64,000 nucleotides of DNA from Apostichopus japonicus (GCF_037975245.1 NC_092580.1:15515001-15579000); one strand, 5' to 3'. Positions 13,501 through 26,800 are shown, counted from the first letter of the stretch. The notes: generated by a model from the letters alone, not told the origin. Numbers and translations: made by a program.

Positions 13501-14451
13501 TACTGCAGTTAAAATGATGGAAATTATTGCACCATTTTACATAAATCCCCCCTGACTGAAAAAAAAAATTCTCGAAAGGAGGGGTCTTCCCTCCCCTTAC
13601 ATCCCTTCCCAAACCTGACTTCAGCCAAATGTGGCGCCTCATCCTAAATTTGCCTTTTCCCTTTCTCATACCAAGGTGGCTGGCTACAGGCTCGCAAATG
13701 GTGCATGGTATATCACGAAAAACAAAGTACTTTACAGATCCAAAATCTGTGTTACCCATGACAAATACAGGAACTACAGGTACATCAGTTCAAACAAATG
13801 GATGGGATAGTACTCCTACAGTGTTTTATTCTCATCCAACTCAATATGTTAAGCCTTGTTTGCATTTCATGAAAGGGCAAGGGGGACTTGGTACCGCATG
13901 GGTGACCAATGTTGTAGTGTGAAGTTGTGAACCCTCGCATACTCAGACCGTGTAATCGTGGTTCTCCCGTCCGTGGAGGATGATCCTGACCCGCAAAAGG
14001 GATCAAGACTATAGAGTGAATGCTCAGGGGATCATGCCCCGACAGACATTGCTGTAGTCCTATAATTATTAGTCCTATTATTAATTCAAGCTTACGTATT
14101 TTTATACCATGTATTTTTCTATGTTGATCGACCACACGTTCTCAAAATGTGGAGGCATGCGGGATCAGCTTTTATTACCCCTCCCCCTCCTCCTCATCCT
14201 CCCCCCTATGGAAAAAATTGCATTCTCAATATTGGAACAAGGCCTTGAAAATTGGAAGGAGATCCACTTATGTGAACTTATGTATAAAAGTGTGCATAAA
14301 ATGAATGTCTAACATGCTCTCAACACTAACATCTAATACCAAACTTCAGAAGTAGGAAATTCCCAAAACCTCACTCTCAGTAATTCTTTGCTCAAGTTTT
14401 CCAAATATAACCATTTTCTTTTAACAAAAGTTCAGAACATCAAATGTTTAC
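10579..14451. other. Intron, 3.9 kb
   Basis: Holds the 35-bp minisatellite (10781-11844), short CA and CT runs near 12130 and 12700, and a repeat-like region at about 13370-13640 with C-rich blocks alternating with AAAATTTT-type sequence. That style recurs near 59480-59800 and may be a degraded transposon. No TSR exon was found. Confidence 0.7.
10781..11844. repeat. Minisatellite, 35-bp unit, about 30 copies
   Basis: The unit is CTACCAAATGAAACTGATCC followed by CTAGGTGGTACAAAT. Most copies contain the palindrome CCTAGG. Variants with CTACATGG or TATGCAAATG recur about every 140 bp in the central part, for example near 11155 and 11295. This points to duplication of four-unit blocks. Confidence 0.95.
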
Positions 14452-14616
14452 CTGGCTCCATGATCCAGCAACCCACTTAGCACAAGGAGCTCTAGCACAC
14501 TTTCGGACTGCTTTTGGCTTTGGTTCTGGACACTCACTGTCCGGCATAACATCATGGTACTCATCTAAGCAAGTTACTGACCGATTTTTTACCCCAAGAC
14601 CGCAGAGAACAGAACA
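14452..14616 (-). CDS. ADAMTS9/20: Exon: TSR9 body and start of TSR10
   Basis: Fifty-five codons: CSVLCGLGVKNRSVTCLDEY, then SEC, RKC and APC complete TSR9; KWVAGSWSQ opens TSR10. CSVLCGLG has Leu at the O-fucose position. NRS is a potential N-glycosylation site. The acceptor GACAG and donor GTAAAC are both phase 0. It joins in frame to the exon 16.9 kb upstream; an additional TSR exon in that intron cannot be excluded because all these exons are phase 0. Confidence 0.92.
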
Positions 14617-14785
14617 CTGTCAAAAAGAAAAAGAAAAAAGAGAAAAGCTGGACGTTAAGAAATGACTGGTACCAGTGATTTACCTGTGGCAAACATACAG
14701 AAACTCCTACAAGGAATTTCAGAAGCATTTTAGGCGATTGACACCGTGAAACATTCAAACACTTTGCAACCAGTGCACAATCAAT

Positions 14786-15276
14786 GACGTTGTGATCTTT
14801 GAGTGAATTCCAAAAAGCCACTGTTAACGCTGCCTGCACAGTACACAAGTCTTACACACAGCCTATGGGTACTGGACCCATAGTAGCGAGAGAGTATTAC
14901 CCAACTTTAAGTTGTGGAAGGCACCCCTTACCCCTCCCCCTTTCCCCTCCCCTCCCCCTCCTCTCTTCCATCCCTTTTTTTTTTTGTTACAATGATCTCA
15001 TGTTTGTCATTATGAAGATTAAATATCACGTTAAATATGACATTGTAATCTTTGCGTGAATTCCAAAAAACGACTGTTAACTTTGCTTGCACAGTACATG
15101 AGTCTTACACACATCCTATGGGTGCCGGACCCGTAGTGGCGAGAGAGTATTTACCCAACTTTAAGCTGTGGAAGGCACCCGCCTCCCTCCCTCCCTTTCC
15201 CTATCCCCTCCCAATCCTAATTCTTTCTTTTCTTACAATGATCTCATGTTTGTCATTATGAAGATAAAAAATATCA
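14786..15276. repeat. Tandem duplication, about 253 bp per copy
   Basis: Copy one runs about 14786-15038 and copy two about 15039-15276. Both contain GTGAATTCCAAAAA, a CACAGTACA segment, GCGAGAGAGTATT, a pyrimidine-rich tract and the end ACAATGATCTCATGTTTGTC. Copy one has the inverted pair CTATGGGT / ACCCATAG. The copies differ by scattered substitutions and a different pyrimidine tract, so the duplication is not recent. Confidence 0.9.
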
Positions 15277-18200
15277 GCATATTCCATGGCTTAATGCCAG
15301 TGATTTTCACTTATTGCCAGTAGATAAGAGATAAAGCATTTGCAGGTTTTTATAATTGCATATTGAAATTTTCCTTTATATTTATTCAGGAAAAATGCAA
15401 AGTGGGACTTTGATTTTTAAATTTCAGCCAGAAGATCCTTTTTTAAAGTGACTTAAAATTGTGAAATTCTAGGCTTGGTTTCTACTTGAAATGGAAGAGC
15501 ATATATTCCGTTGACTGTATGTAATTATGAAGTCTCCACCATCAACCCTCTTAAATCTTAAGTTTCTGTTAGCTGGCCTGATTGATGTGGATATATAATT
15601 CTTTCACATGTATGTAAAACTATTCCTTCAGGAATCTCAATGATCGACCAGACCCAAGGGGTGAACTGTGCATTTTATTTGACAGGCCCAGACAAAAAAA
15701 AAATTGTATTAATTGTCTGAGCTTCATTCCATCTGGAGATAAAATAACAGAGCCCAGATATTCTTTGACCTACCTACCTGTTTGGGGGCTTGCAAAAGGG
15801 TGACTAAAAGTTTAAAGCTCATCTATTGCCTTGCTAGGCAAGAATGAAGGATTTTTTTTATGGAGCAGTGCATTTACTGAAGCTGTGGATGGTTTTGTTG
15901 AACACCATAGTCCCGAGAGGGGTGGGGGGATCCTTTTGTATAAAATGTGGGTGACTTACATGCAAATTAGTGTCATATTTTGCAACCATATAAATTTATT
16001 TTGTGACATTAGACACAGTGTTAACTTCCCCCACAGCACAAAAGACCATTTATTTTTAGCTTTTAAATGGGGTGGGGTGGGGAGGGTGCATATCTACCTG
16101 TCGCAAACCCCCTGTATACGAGCCTGTATTTCAGTTTTAATGAACCATTCTGACTGAGCCATGAGCTGGTCACACGTATACCCTTTACATGTAGAACTAT
16201 TAGAAATCTAGGAAGAATATACATGATAGGCCTATATGTACTCAATGAAATAAATTCCCATTTAATGTAGTAAGTTATATAGTGACTGTCTAATGGAACA
16301 ATCTATTAACAGTGTTCTTGCGACACCCTTTAAAGTTGATAAGACCAATTTGATCCTTCCTCTTGCACTTTTGGGTAAATCTATTTAAGGTAATCTATGT
16401 TTCCGATAGCTTAATCATCATCATCATTATCTCGGATATATACCAACGGATTAATGTGATAAATTCAATGCAATTATAATTTTACGAGAGAAGCAGTAAT
16501 ACAGTACATCACATTTTACTACAAGTAATTGAAAGATGGAGGTAGCCTCATAAATCTCGTGTTGGTACAGTTACGGCATGTTTGATATTAAACCACCTAC
16601 TTATGTATTATACTTGCAACACCTTGAACTTTTACAAGCCTAATGTAATCTTTCCTATTGCAACTTTTGGTAGACTAAATATAATAAGGGATGTTTTCAG
16701 TTAGTAATTGTTTAAGTAATATGGCTCTTATCTGCTCAGATACTGAAAAGAATAAATTACATTGAAAAAACTGAAATTATCTTCCCTTAAGTCAGATGCC
16801 ATGAGACTGGGATAAATTCAATGCACCGTGTAGCTTTAAGATATAGTGGTAATTAATGCTAATTTAGTGCATCACATTGGACTGCAACTTAAAGGGGCAG
16901 TGGGAATTCCCTCACCAATGGAAGCAGAAGATACATTACTTTATATTTACAATGTGTGATCAAGGACAGTACTGCGATACATACAGACAGTGCACAATGT
17001 GACTGTACTATATAACTGCAGCCTATTGTATGGAAACTGTGTACTTTGCAGTCTTGTACAGGTCTACAGTATGTTTCATGCTGACATGATTTTGATACAG
17101 ATGATATTCCAAACTTGATCCAAAATTCAAATCCTTTGTGGTCAAGTTATGCAAAGCCACTTTAATATTTTGAAGATTCAGTTCAGTCAGAAAACTGCAT
17201 GGTAGTCCCTGTAGCTGGTTTGTCATCTTGATACTCAATCTATAAGTAGGAACAAAATTGGAAGCCCTGTAATAGGGTCAAAGGTTATGATCTCTGACAT
17301 AACTATAAGTGCATGGACCATCCTCCTTAAAAGGCAAAAACCTATATAGAGGCACAATTAAGGCCCACCCTGTAGCAGTGTGATCACCAAAGGGCAAACT
17401 ACTACTATCGGTCTAACTGTGTTATTTGCCAACCTGTGGGGAGAGAACTGAACTCCGATCCAATTACCGGAGAAGAACTAGAACATGACCACCATCATAT
17501 CACAAGTCACAGACTCTATCATCATGCAGGCACATCCCATATTGAGTATATATATAATATATAATTATGAAAACCATGTGTTGTACTTGTATGGGTTAAT
17601 ATCTAATACCACAGACTGCACAGCAGATTACACAAGAAAATTGACAATGTCAGCCAAATGTGGTATTGTTTTTAGACCACAAAAGAAAAGAAATGTTCAT
17701 ATAATGTAACCACAGTTCCAAGTTTATCATAATGTTTTGATTACAGCACCCTCGGGTAGGGTATATATACAGGAAGCAGCCACTGGAAGTCGGAGATGAA
17801 ACACCTTTGTTTTAAAGAGCTAAACAAAGACCCATTTTAGGTTTGGCATCAGAGGCAAACGAAAAGTTTGCACTGCTACTGATGTCATGTAATCCACCAG
17901 GCACAGTGATAAATGCGATTAACCTCCAAGATGTTAACAATGAGATGGTTTAATTTTTATACTACAAAAATTGAAAATGTAATATATTTGCCATATATTG
18001 AAGGAGCTTATATGTACTTAAGGTTGCTGTTACTTCCATGCATGAAAGACTGCATGTAATTTTCCAATTTAGACTCCAGCAGGCAGATTTTACAGGGTTG
18101 TTTGGATCCTGCAAAATCGTTGACAAATTATCGTGAAGACAGCAAAAGTTGTGATTCGGCTTTGGACAGTCTGATAATCCCGTGGACAATCCCTTGGGTA

Positions 18201-18689
18201 ATATTTATGGTGACAAATTTCATTCTCACGGACACAACTTTCAAATATCTCGACAAGACTTAAGACGATCAAACTTGTCCAGATCATTCAAATTAGAATA
18301 GTTGAAACCGGAAACAGCGATGAATCCATCAATCAGTATTAAGTTGGACACCATGGTCTACCAGAACTTCTTTAAGGTTTATAAATCTTATTTACCATAA
18401 AATCCTGACAATGCTAATGGCTAGGGGACAAAGAATAATACTATGCATCTCTATATATATGTACACCAATTTGGTCATTTGGTGTTAAAGTTTGGTCATT
18501 TTGTCTAATAAGTCAGTTAATTTAATCTACCACAATTTGACCAATTTATATCCATTTGTGTAGAAAAATTGTGGAGGATGCCAGTTTGGACAGCATTCTG
18601 CTTAAATACCATAACCATGTATAAATGATATATATTTTGATTACTTTTCAGAATTTAATAAACTTGCACCGGGAACAAGTAAATGACTG

Positions 18690-19580
18690 TACGCTATGAA
18701 TTTAAGACAATTTTATAGGGAACAGAAACACTGTATGGGACATGCTATGAATTTAAGACAATTACATAGGGAACAGAACACTTTGTGGGACATGCTAATG
18801 AATTTAAGACAATGACATAGGGAACAGAACACTTTGTGGGACATGCTAATGAATTTAAGACAATTACAAAGGGAACAGAACACTTTGTGGGACATGCTAA
18901 TGAATTTAAGACAATTTTATAGGGAACAGAAACACTGTATGGGACATGCTATGAATTTAAGACAATGACATAGGGAACAGAACACTTTGTGGGACACGCT
19001 AATGAATTTAAGACAATTAAATAGGGAACAGAACACTTTGTGGGACATGCTAATGAATTTAAGACAATTACATAGGGAACAGAACACTTTGTGGGACATG
19101 CTAATGAATTTAAGACAATTACATAGGGAACAGAATACTTTGTGGGACATGCTAATGAATTTAAGACAATTACATAGGGAACAGAACACTTTGTGGGACA
19201 TGCTAATGAATTTAAGACAATGACATAGGGAACAGAACACTTTGTGGGACATGCTAATGAATTTAAGACAATTTCATAGGGAACAGAACACTTTGTGGGA
19301 CACGCTAATGAATTTAAGACAATTACATAGGGAACAGAACACTTTGTGGGACATGCTAATGAATTTAAGACAATTACATAGGGAACAGAACACTTTGTGG
19401 GACATGCTAATGAATTTAAGACAATTACATAGGGAACAGAAAACTTTGTGGGACACGCTATAATTTAAGACAACTACATAGGGAACAGAACACTGTGGGA
19501 CATGCTATGAATTTAAGACAATTACATAGGGAACAGAACAAATTATGGGACATGCTATGAATTTAAGACAATAATATAGG
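18690..19580. repeat. Minisatellite, 51-bp unit, about 17 copies
   Basis: The unit contains GGGAACAGAACACTTTGTGG and GACATGCTAATGAATTTAAG. Since 51 is divisible by three, one frame on each strand stays open with a 17-residue period. This explains the apparent small proteins on both strands. A longer variant with AACACTGTATGGGACATG occurs near 18725 and 18930, about four units apart. Confidence 0.95.
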
Positions 19581-19649
19581 CACTCTTTGTTGGACAAGCG
19601 ATTGTCTGCATCATGATATGCCACTTAACAATTCACTTTGGTCACTAAT

Positions 19650-19960
19650 GGTCTTAAACACAGACGCCCCTTATTTAGACCACAGACGCCCCTTAGTAGA
19701 ACATGGACGTTCCATATTTAGAACACAGATGCCCCTTATTTAGAACACAGACACCCCTTATTTATTGACGTTCCTTATTTAGAACACAGACACCCCTTAA
19801 TTAGAACATAGGTGCCTCTTAGTAGAACATGGATGTTCCTTATTTAGAACACAGACGCCCCTTATTTAGACCACAGACGGACACTTCTTATTTAGAACAC
19901 AGGAACTCCTTCTTTAACATACAGACACCCCTTATTTTCAAAGACAGACATTATCTAGAG
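19650..19960. repeat. Degenerate minisatellite, about 24-bp unit
   Basis: Irregular repeats of ACAGACGCCCCTTATTTAGA with forms such as GGACGTTCCTTATTTAGAAC. The array starts about 70 bases after the 51-bp array ends. Unit length and sequence vary more than in the other arrays. Confidence 0.85.
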
Positions 19961-21568
19961 TGAAGGGTTACCCATCTAGGTGTCAACCTTATATAACATG
20001 AACAAATAATGTAGTTCTTTGATCAAATTAATAGAAAGTTTCAGCAATGAGGAGTTACAAGTAACACAGTCTGAACTCTAAATACATATGTAAAGTTAAC
20101 AGCATGCTTTAACTTTCAATCAAAATCAAAATGTCTTTTCACAATTGTATGTTTGTAATGAACTGCCTAAAGATCACACCTACTGATTAAAATGTCACAC
20201 CTTGCAACAGGATAAACTGGAACCCACTTCAACTTGGGTGATACACAAAAGTTTTATTAATATAGGCTATATACAAATGAGAATGATAGTGGTTACCAGG
20301 AATTTAATAGAAGCCCCCATGGCATGTTACTGCATGACCCCTGGATTAAAAGAGCCTATAGACTAGTCAATAAGCCACATGCTGAGTTGTTAACAGCTTT
20401 ATGCCAGTAAAATTGATGGAGGCAAACAAACTTTTCAGCTTAACAAAACTTACTTTTGCTCCAGGGGAGCGGAAATTGAAATTAATATAGTAGCGGTTAA
20501 CTTTAGTACATTTAGTGCACAAATCTTGGCCCTGGTAGTCACTGTTCCCATCTTCAGTGTACAAACCATAAATCACAGTTAAATTGTTAGACAGGACAAC
20601 CAGCCAATTGAAGAGAAAAGTCATGCCTCATTCATTTTTTTCTTTCCCCCAACAAAATTATTTAAAAGAAACCCAAGACTTTTGCATGATAACCTTTGAT
20701 GACTTTGAAATCTCCAATAATAAACAAGACAGTGGTAGCTATGTCAACCTACCTCAAAAAGAGAACCTCTCTTCATAATCAAATTTTTTTTTAAAGCATA
20801 CCAAAATATGAATCACATATTATTAAATTAGCTGCATTTTTTTTCACAGAAATTGATGCAATCTCAGCCAAAAAAGTAGAAGAAGAAAGAGGGGGACATA
20901 ATTGAAGGAGTTGTGGTATTGCATTAATTCTGGCCAAAATTTCAATCAATAAACCTAAGTAGGGTTTATCAAATTAAATATATTATAATGCAAGTCATCC
21001 TATCTTTTAAAAAAAAAAATTATTAGCTATATTTGGATATTTTTAGGTTACTGCAGTGGCCGCACTTGTAGTGAGTATGTACTTGCAGACTCGTTTAAGT
21101 CGTCTCGTGGATTTGCACTCGTAGAAGTACTTGGGTTATTTTGGAGATATAATGCCAAGACTCTAGTTTACAGATTAGAGATCTTGTGCTTGTGCATAAG
21201 GCCTGGACTCCTACTTAATACCAATACCGAGGGAATATCTGCTCTTTCACTTAAGTACCCATGCTGTTGTGTGACTCAAAGAACAAGTCTGCTGCCAACC
21301 TTAAACATTCAAATGTTCGCTATACTGCTTTAAAAATGATACACTCAAGTTTCATGCTTTCAAATGACACGATCATCTTTCATTTTCCTTCAGACTCACC
21401 CCCATATTATGGATACAAGTTAAAAATTCCCCATGAACACTTGAAGATTGTTTTTTCTGCAGGGCTTAAAAGTTAGGAATAGCTGTTGATTAGTTTTAAC
21501 ATTTAATATGATGTTAAACAACTCTGCCCAAAAATTCTTATGCAATGCAAAGTACTAAAATTTGCCAT

Positions 21569-21584
21569 GGGGGGGGGGGGGGGG
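21569..21584 (+). repeat. G16 homopolymer
   Basis: Sixteen consecutive G in an AT-rich setting. It is one of several G or C runs of twelve or more in the window. Confidence 0.95.
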
Positions 21585-23696
21585 AGATGAAATGTGCTTT
21601 TGGGTTTGAAAAGTAAAAATGTTAAACATCAATTGAGCCATAAAATGCATCAAGTTGCAACACAGCTTAGAATTAAGATATCACCTCGCAAAGTCAACCA
21701 TCGGCTTTAATTTGAGAAAAAAAAATTAAAAACATAAAACAAATAAAACCCACAACATCTACAAAGTTTACTTTAAACTGTTTGTTTACATAACCCTTCA
21801 AAAAGTTAATGCTATATAAATACTTTAAAATGTTGAAGATTTTAAACATGTATGTTGGATCAAAGCTTGTCGATGGATGATGAATCTTTCGGAATATTTA
21901 CAAAGCCCAGCATCACGTAAGGCTAGATAAGATAAACATCGGAACAGACTACCGGTCGGGCCGCACGCTGCGTGCCCTTTGCATCATTTACATTTCCAGA
22001 GATCTCGCTCAGGTTTTTCATTTCCCTGAAACAGGAGTTGACAAGCCTAACTCTTTAATTTGTCTCATATTGAGGTATCATGCTTTGTATTAACCATCTT
22101 CCCCGCTGGTATCCCACTGTGGTTACCCTACCATCACCTTAGGCTATCGGTTACGTTTCTCCTTCTGGGAAGAGGACTGTCACACGACATAATCATGAAT
22201 TTTTTCTCGGGCAGAGAGGTGAGTCACTGGAAAAGCTGCACCTCCCACACAAATCCAAGGGAACCCTCACACACTACAACAACATGATAACAGTCTTATG
22301 AAAAATCATAACACATCAAGATATTCAAAGTTGTTGCTCCCTTCTACTACTAGCATATATACAGAGATGTACAAATTTCATCAGTTGGAAGGTCAAACTG
22401 GTTACACACTTTTGCTTTAAACTCTGTCACCATAAGGTCTCAGGAAGTTCTCCTTCTAATGGGAACTACTAGTTCAAGGTTGATAAATGCATAAATTACA
22501 ATGAAAAAAAGGTCAGAAAACTTTGTACATGGACAACCTTAACAGAAGTTAGCACTGATATCACAAACAATCAAATCTCTTATCTAGAAATTTTTTGAGT
22601 TGCCAACCAGCGAACAAAACATTGATGTCTACCATTGTACATCTCATTTTAAGTTTTTTAGTATTAAGACCTTTTTCCAGAGCTATTTGAGAAGAAAAAA
22701 GCTCAATAAGGATGTAGTTTAGTAGTATGACTGCTCATTCTCATTTTCTTTTCTACAAGTAAAGGTAAACAGTTATTCAATTTTTTTCAGGTAATTTCTC
22801 TATAAACATGTGATTACGATAAACAGAAGGAAATCAAGTCTGGTTGACAAAAATTGTTGACAACTGCAAGGAATTGTTACTTATATCTTCAGAAACCTTC
22901 ATTTCATGATGGAGAAAAAAAAGTCTAGGTTCAACCCAACTACAACCTTACTTTGAACAAACTGAAAGTTAAAGTTTGCTTAAATTGCAGACTAGATACA
23001 AGACATTGTTTTTTACGACAAGGGAGTTAAAATTACAATTAATACATTAAAAATTTCAAAGTTAATTTTACAGTAAAATAACAAATCAAAAACAGAAAAG
23101 TGGGTCTAATCCATAAGGAATGAAATAAACTGGCAGAAAACAGAGAGTTCACGAGCCATCAGAAAATTCAAAGTCCTTGCAGTAGAATGCTTAACAGCAT
23201 GACATATTAAACCTTTAGAGTCTTTCAGGTTAACAATCGAGAAATGAAAACAAAGTTGGGTGGAGAGCAGAAAATAAATGGAGGAAAAGTTTAAAAAAAA
23301 TATAAAGTAATGTAAAACCCCCAAAGAACAGTCTCTTTCAAAACTAAAAAGTGATAATAGCTTGATAAATAATCCATTCACTAATAGGTAAGCACCCTGA
23401 CATGTAGGTTAAATGTTAAGTGGAGTGATAAGAAAATTAGATGCATCAGTACACTGTACTATGATGACTGCACTAACAAGAACTCTCGTAAACAATTTTT
23501 TTTTTGAAGTCCTCAGCATGGGACGGTTGCAAGGTTTATGAATGAATCAATGGTTTTTTTTTTTTTGGTTCCAATGTTTATAGTTTGAACTTTCTAGTAT
23601 TGAAACTAGTTAGTATAAGGTTTATAGTATAGACAAGACTTACCAATTATTAGGGCTAATGGCAAAGAAGGAGGGGCATAATCATGTATGGTAGTC

Positions 23697-23836
23697 ATTG
23701 GTTGGGTGGTACACCGAGACTGTCCAATCAAAGAGTCGACTGTGACGTCGACCAATCAGAATTTGAAACAGGCCTAAACCAGTGCTGCACCAAAAGTAAG
23801 AAAGGGGGAGGCGGCACATCTTTGGTACGGACCAAT
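23697..23836. promoter_or_regulatory. Candidate CCAAT-box / CRE cluster
   Basis: Within 60 bp there are CCAAT boxes in both orientations (ATTGG at 23697, CCAAT at 23724, CCAATCAG at 23752) and a near-consensus cAMP response element TGACGTCG at 23743. Two GTCGAC sites flank the element. A further CCAAT lies at 23832. NF-Y and CREB-type factors bind such combinations in promoters. The site lies in the large ADAMTS intron, so it could be an internal or antisense promoter, or an accident. Confidence 0.35.
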
Positions 23837-23914
23837 GGTTAATTGCAGGTAATGTGATAATACCATAATTTGCATAGGTTAAAGGTCATCAAAAACTTAT
23901 TTTAAAAAACCCAA

Positions 23915-23954
23915 TTGAGTGTGAGACTCCCCCAGCGGGGAGTCTCACACTCAA
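23915..23954. repeat. Perfect 18-bp inverted repeat with 4-nt loop
   Basis: The left arm TTGAGTGTGAGACTCCCC is followed by loop CAGC and the exact reverse complement. RNA from either strand would form an 18-bp hairpin. It is shorter than a typical pre-miRNA stem. It lies about 80 bases from the CCAAT/CRE cluster. Confidence 0.9.
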
Positions 23955-25435
23955 AGGCACGTTCGGGGTACATCATCCAGTATTGTTTAAGGATGATATA
24001 TGGATGACTTCGTCCTTGTCGTCGGGTCGTTCTTCGGAAGAGGAGGAGGGAAGATAAAATGGGTGATGGGAGAGAGAGAACCAGCCAGCAGCTGTCAGAT
24101 GAGATCATAAATCAGCCAAGTACAAGGCGGCAATCCACAATGTCACAAAAGCAATTCACCTCCAGGCCGTCGTGGCACAAGGTTTTCAACACTTGTTGTA
24201 TAGGATTTTGATTGGTCTTGAATTATAGTTATTAAAGTTGAGATCACCATTACTGCTTTATTTATTGACTTTTTTTTTCAGTGTGGGGGAGTGGGATGGG
24301 GGTGGGGCATGGGCTGGTTACTGACATTGCAGTATATATACCTTGCGTTGCAGTATACAAAACTGTATTGGGAATTAATTAAAGGGGCATAGATCTATTA
24401 TTTCATTATAAAAGTTAGTGCAGTCTTTAACTAATTTATAAAAGACATCAGTCTCTTTGACTGGATGATACAGATGTTATAAAATCAATCTAGCAAATTT
24501 CCAACAAAAAGGTGGGGATGGGTGGCATGGAGGGGGGGGGTGGGGATGGAATGTGAGTGGGTAAAGGTAGTCAAATCCCAAGTTTAGCCTACAGTCTCTT
24601 TACCATTTCATAATAATATTCTCACTATGGCTGTAGAGATTGTGTATTTATTAAAATAATCACCTATTAAAATTCTGCGCACAAATGATCAGTTAGAGGT
24701 TGTACTTACTGAGGCCTTCTATATAAACAAGTGATCAGGGGTTGTCAATTAAGTTTCTACGAGGGTTAGAGAAATACATTGGTTGGAGTAATGGACTGGA
24801 CAGTATAAACATCTCACTACATACATATTTAAATTCAGCAATATGCAGGGTAGGCTAGAATGGTGCAATTTGCCTGCACACCTGTTCAGTGCATGGCCCA
24901 ATTTTTTTTTTGTGGGCCAAACAGAAATCTGTCATGGGCCAGTCTTGGCCCGTGGGCCCCCTACTAAAGAAACCCCTTTATCGACTTTTCTAGAGCTTGC
25001 ATGTCCACAGCTCAACTGTTGGTTTTTTATTTTGCAAATTTTTATATGATGCTTAAATCACACTGTTCATAGAAGAAAATAGGAAAAGATTGTAAGCATT
25101 CAAAGTCATATCCTAATTTTAACAGGGCTGACATCATATCAACTTCAACTCCTAAGTCTATAGATTTCTTTTTGGAAATACCTGCATACTAGCAAAACAT
25201 GTTCCCAACTTCTTTCACTTTCCATTTGAAAGGGAAAACATGTGAAATGAAGTTGAATTAATACTGAGCTTGAGTAAACACTGAAAGTAAAGGTCAAATA
25301 AAGTGACCTACTTGGAATTAATACCTCAGAAGGTGAGGAGATTTCAGCAAACCGTGCCAAAAACCTGGCAAGCATATTACAGTAGATTTATCCATTGGTA
25401 AGTTGAGACTATTGGTATGTACACCTAGTGTGCAT

Positions 25436-25562
25436 TTTAATGTAATATATACATGTGATAATGTAATATATACATATATTTAATGTAATATATATATATA
25501 TTTAATGTAATATATATATATATTTAATGTAATATATATATATATATATATATATATTACAT
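25436..25562. repeat. AT-rich microsatellite
   Basis: Repeats of TAATGTAATATATAT and a pure (AT)n run near 25530-25555. Confidence 0.95.
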
Positions 25563-26446
25563 TATTACATGTATGATTCATTGAAGGAAAAAAAGAAGAA
25601 GAATTCATGACAAATTGAAGCATTTTGACAAGCCACAGAGAAGTAATATTTTTTCTTGTTTCTACGAATATATCAACCAGGGTCAAGGCATAACAATGCT
25701 AATAATACATGAATATTTTGTAAATAATTCATTATAATTGGAGGAATGTTCTCCCACCAAATCTTTGGGATATAAATAGTTATCATAAGAAATAACATAA
25801 ATAAATAAACAATTAGAGAGAAATAAAGAGAGTAAGAAAAGCACTGCAAACTTTAAATTAAGTACTATGAGAAAGTCAAGCATAGTCAATATTAAGCTTA
25901 TGTCATGCATAAACTTTTTTTTCTTTTTAAAGTACAAAATATGAACTGTGTAACTTTTTTGACCCAGATACAAAGGATATATCAAATGTATTACAAACAA
26001 AGCTGTATAAAATCAAAAATTAAAAAAAAAAATCATCTTGCACTATTTCTTTCAAAAATCCACAAAAAACCATGGTTCATAGTTCACTGTAAACATGAAC
26101 AGGATATCGATAATGCCAAAGAAAAATTCATATTACACAGACTTGACAATAGAATACTGTTGATTGCTGTATTGTCGGAATAACCACAGGAGTAAATTCA
26201 GGGAGGGGGGGGGATGGGGTGGAAGGTTGGGATGCTCTTCACAAAACAAAATTGGCCGATAACATCATACAATTGCGGATGATGACTAAGTGACAGTGCA
26301 CCCCCTCTCTCCTCATCACCCTCCCTCACACCATCTCCCCCCTTCCAAACAACACAGCCTTTCAGTCCATCATACCCACCAACATCTAATTGTTGTCACA
26401 TCTGGTGCTAAATATCATGATTTACTTTCCCCATCTCTCATGTCCC

Positions 26447-26540
26447 CTCTCATCCCTTCAGCCTCATCCCTTCAGCCTCATCCCTTCAGCCTCATCCCTT
26501 CAGCCTCATCCCTTCAGCCTCATCCCTTCACCCTCATCCC
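26447..26540. repeat. 14-bp tandem repeat, about 6-7 copies
   Basis: Perfect or near-perfect copies of CCTCATCCCTTCAG. Confidence 0.95.
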
Positions 26541-26800
26541 AGATTGGGTTGATCCTCGCCTCCCTGACCACTTTGCAGGTATTTCCACAATATTTTCAAA
26601 ATTTGCTATACAAAACCTTCTTATTCAGTGAGCTGCAAACACCTCAAGTAGAACTTTCCAGACTCTGTCATTTTTTGGTCAATTGCAACAAGAATCAGCT
26701 AATTCAAAGAAAGTTAAAAGCATCATGTAACACATGTATGCATCTGAACAATCATATAGGTGTCGAACATTGCCCTCTCATGTAGCACTATCAAAGGGTG

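Noticed and set aside
13860-13990. Segment with CATGGGTGACC, considered as a 5S rRNA-derived SINE
   Set aside because: Only a short 5S-like string is present, and the internal promoter boxes are not recognisable.
18713-19463. Small repeated proteins on both strands
   Set aside because: The 51-bp unit is a multiple of three, so repeat frames stay open by construction. No gene signals are present.
20420-20590. Minus-strand stretch with DLCTKCTK and a good GTAAGT donor, considered as a GON-domain or extra exon
   Set aside because: No match to TSR or GON motifs, and it lies between exons that already join in frame.
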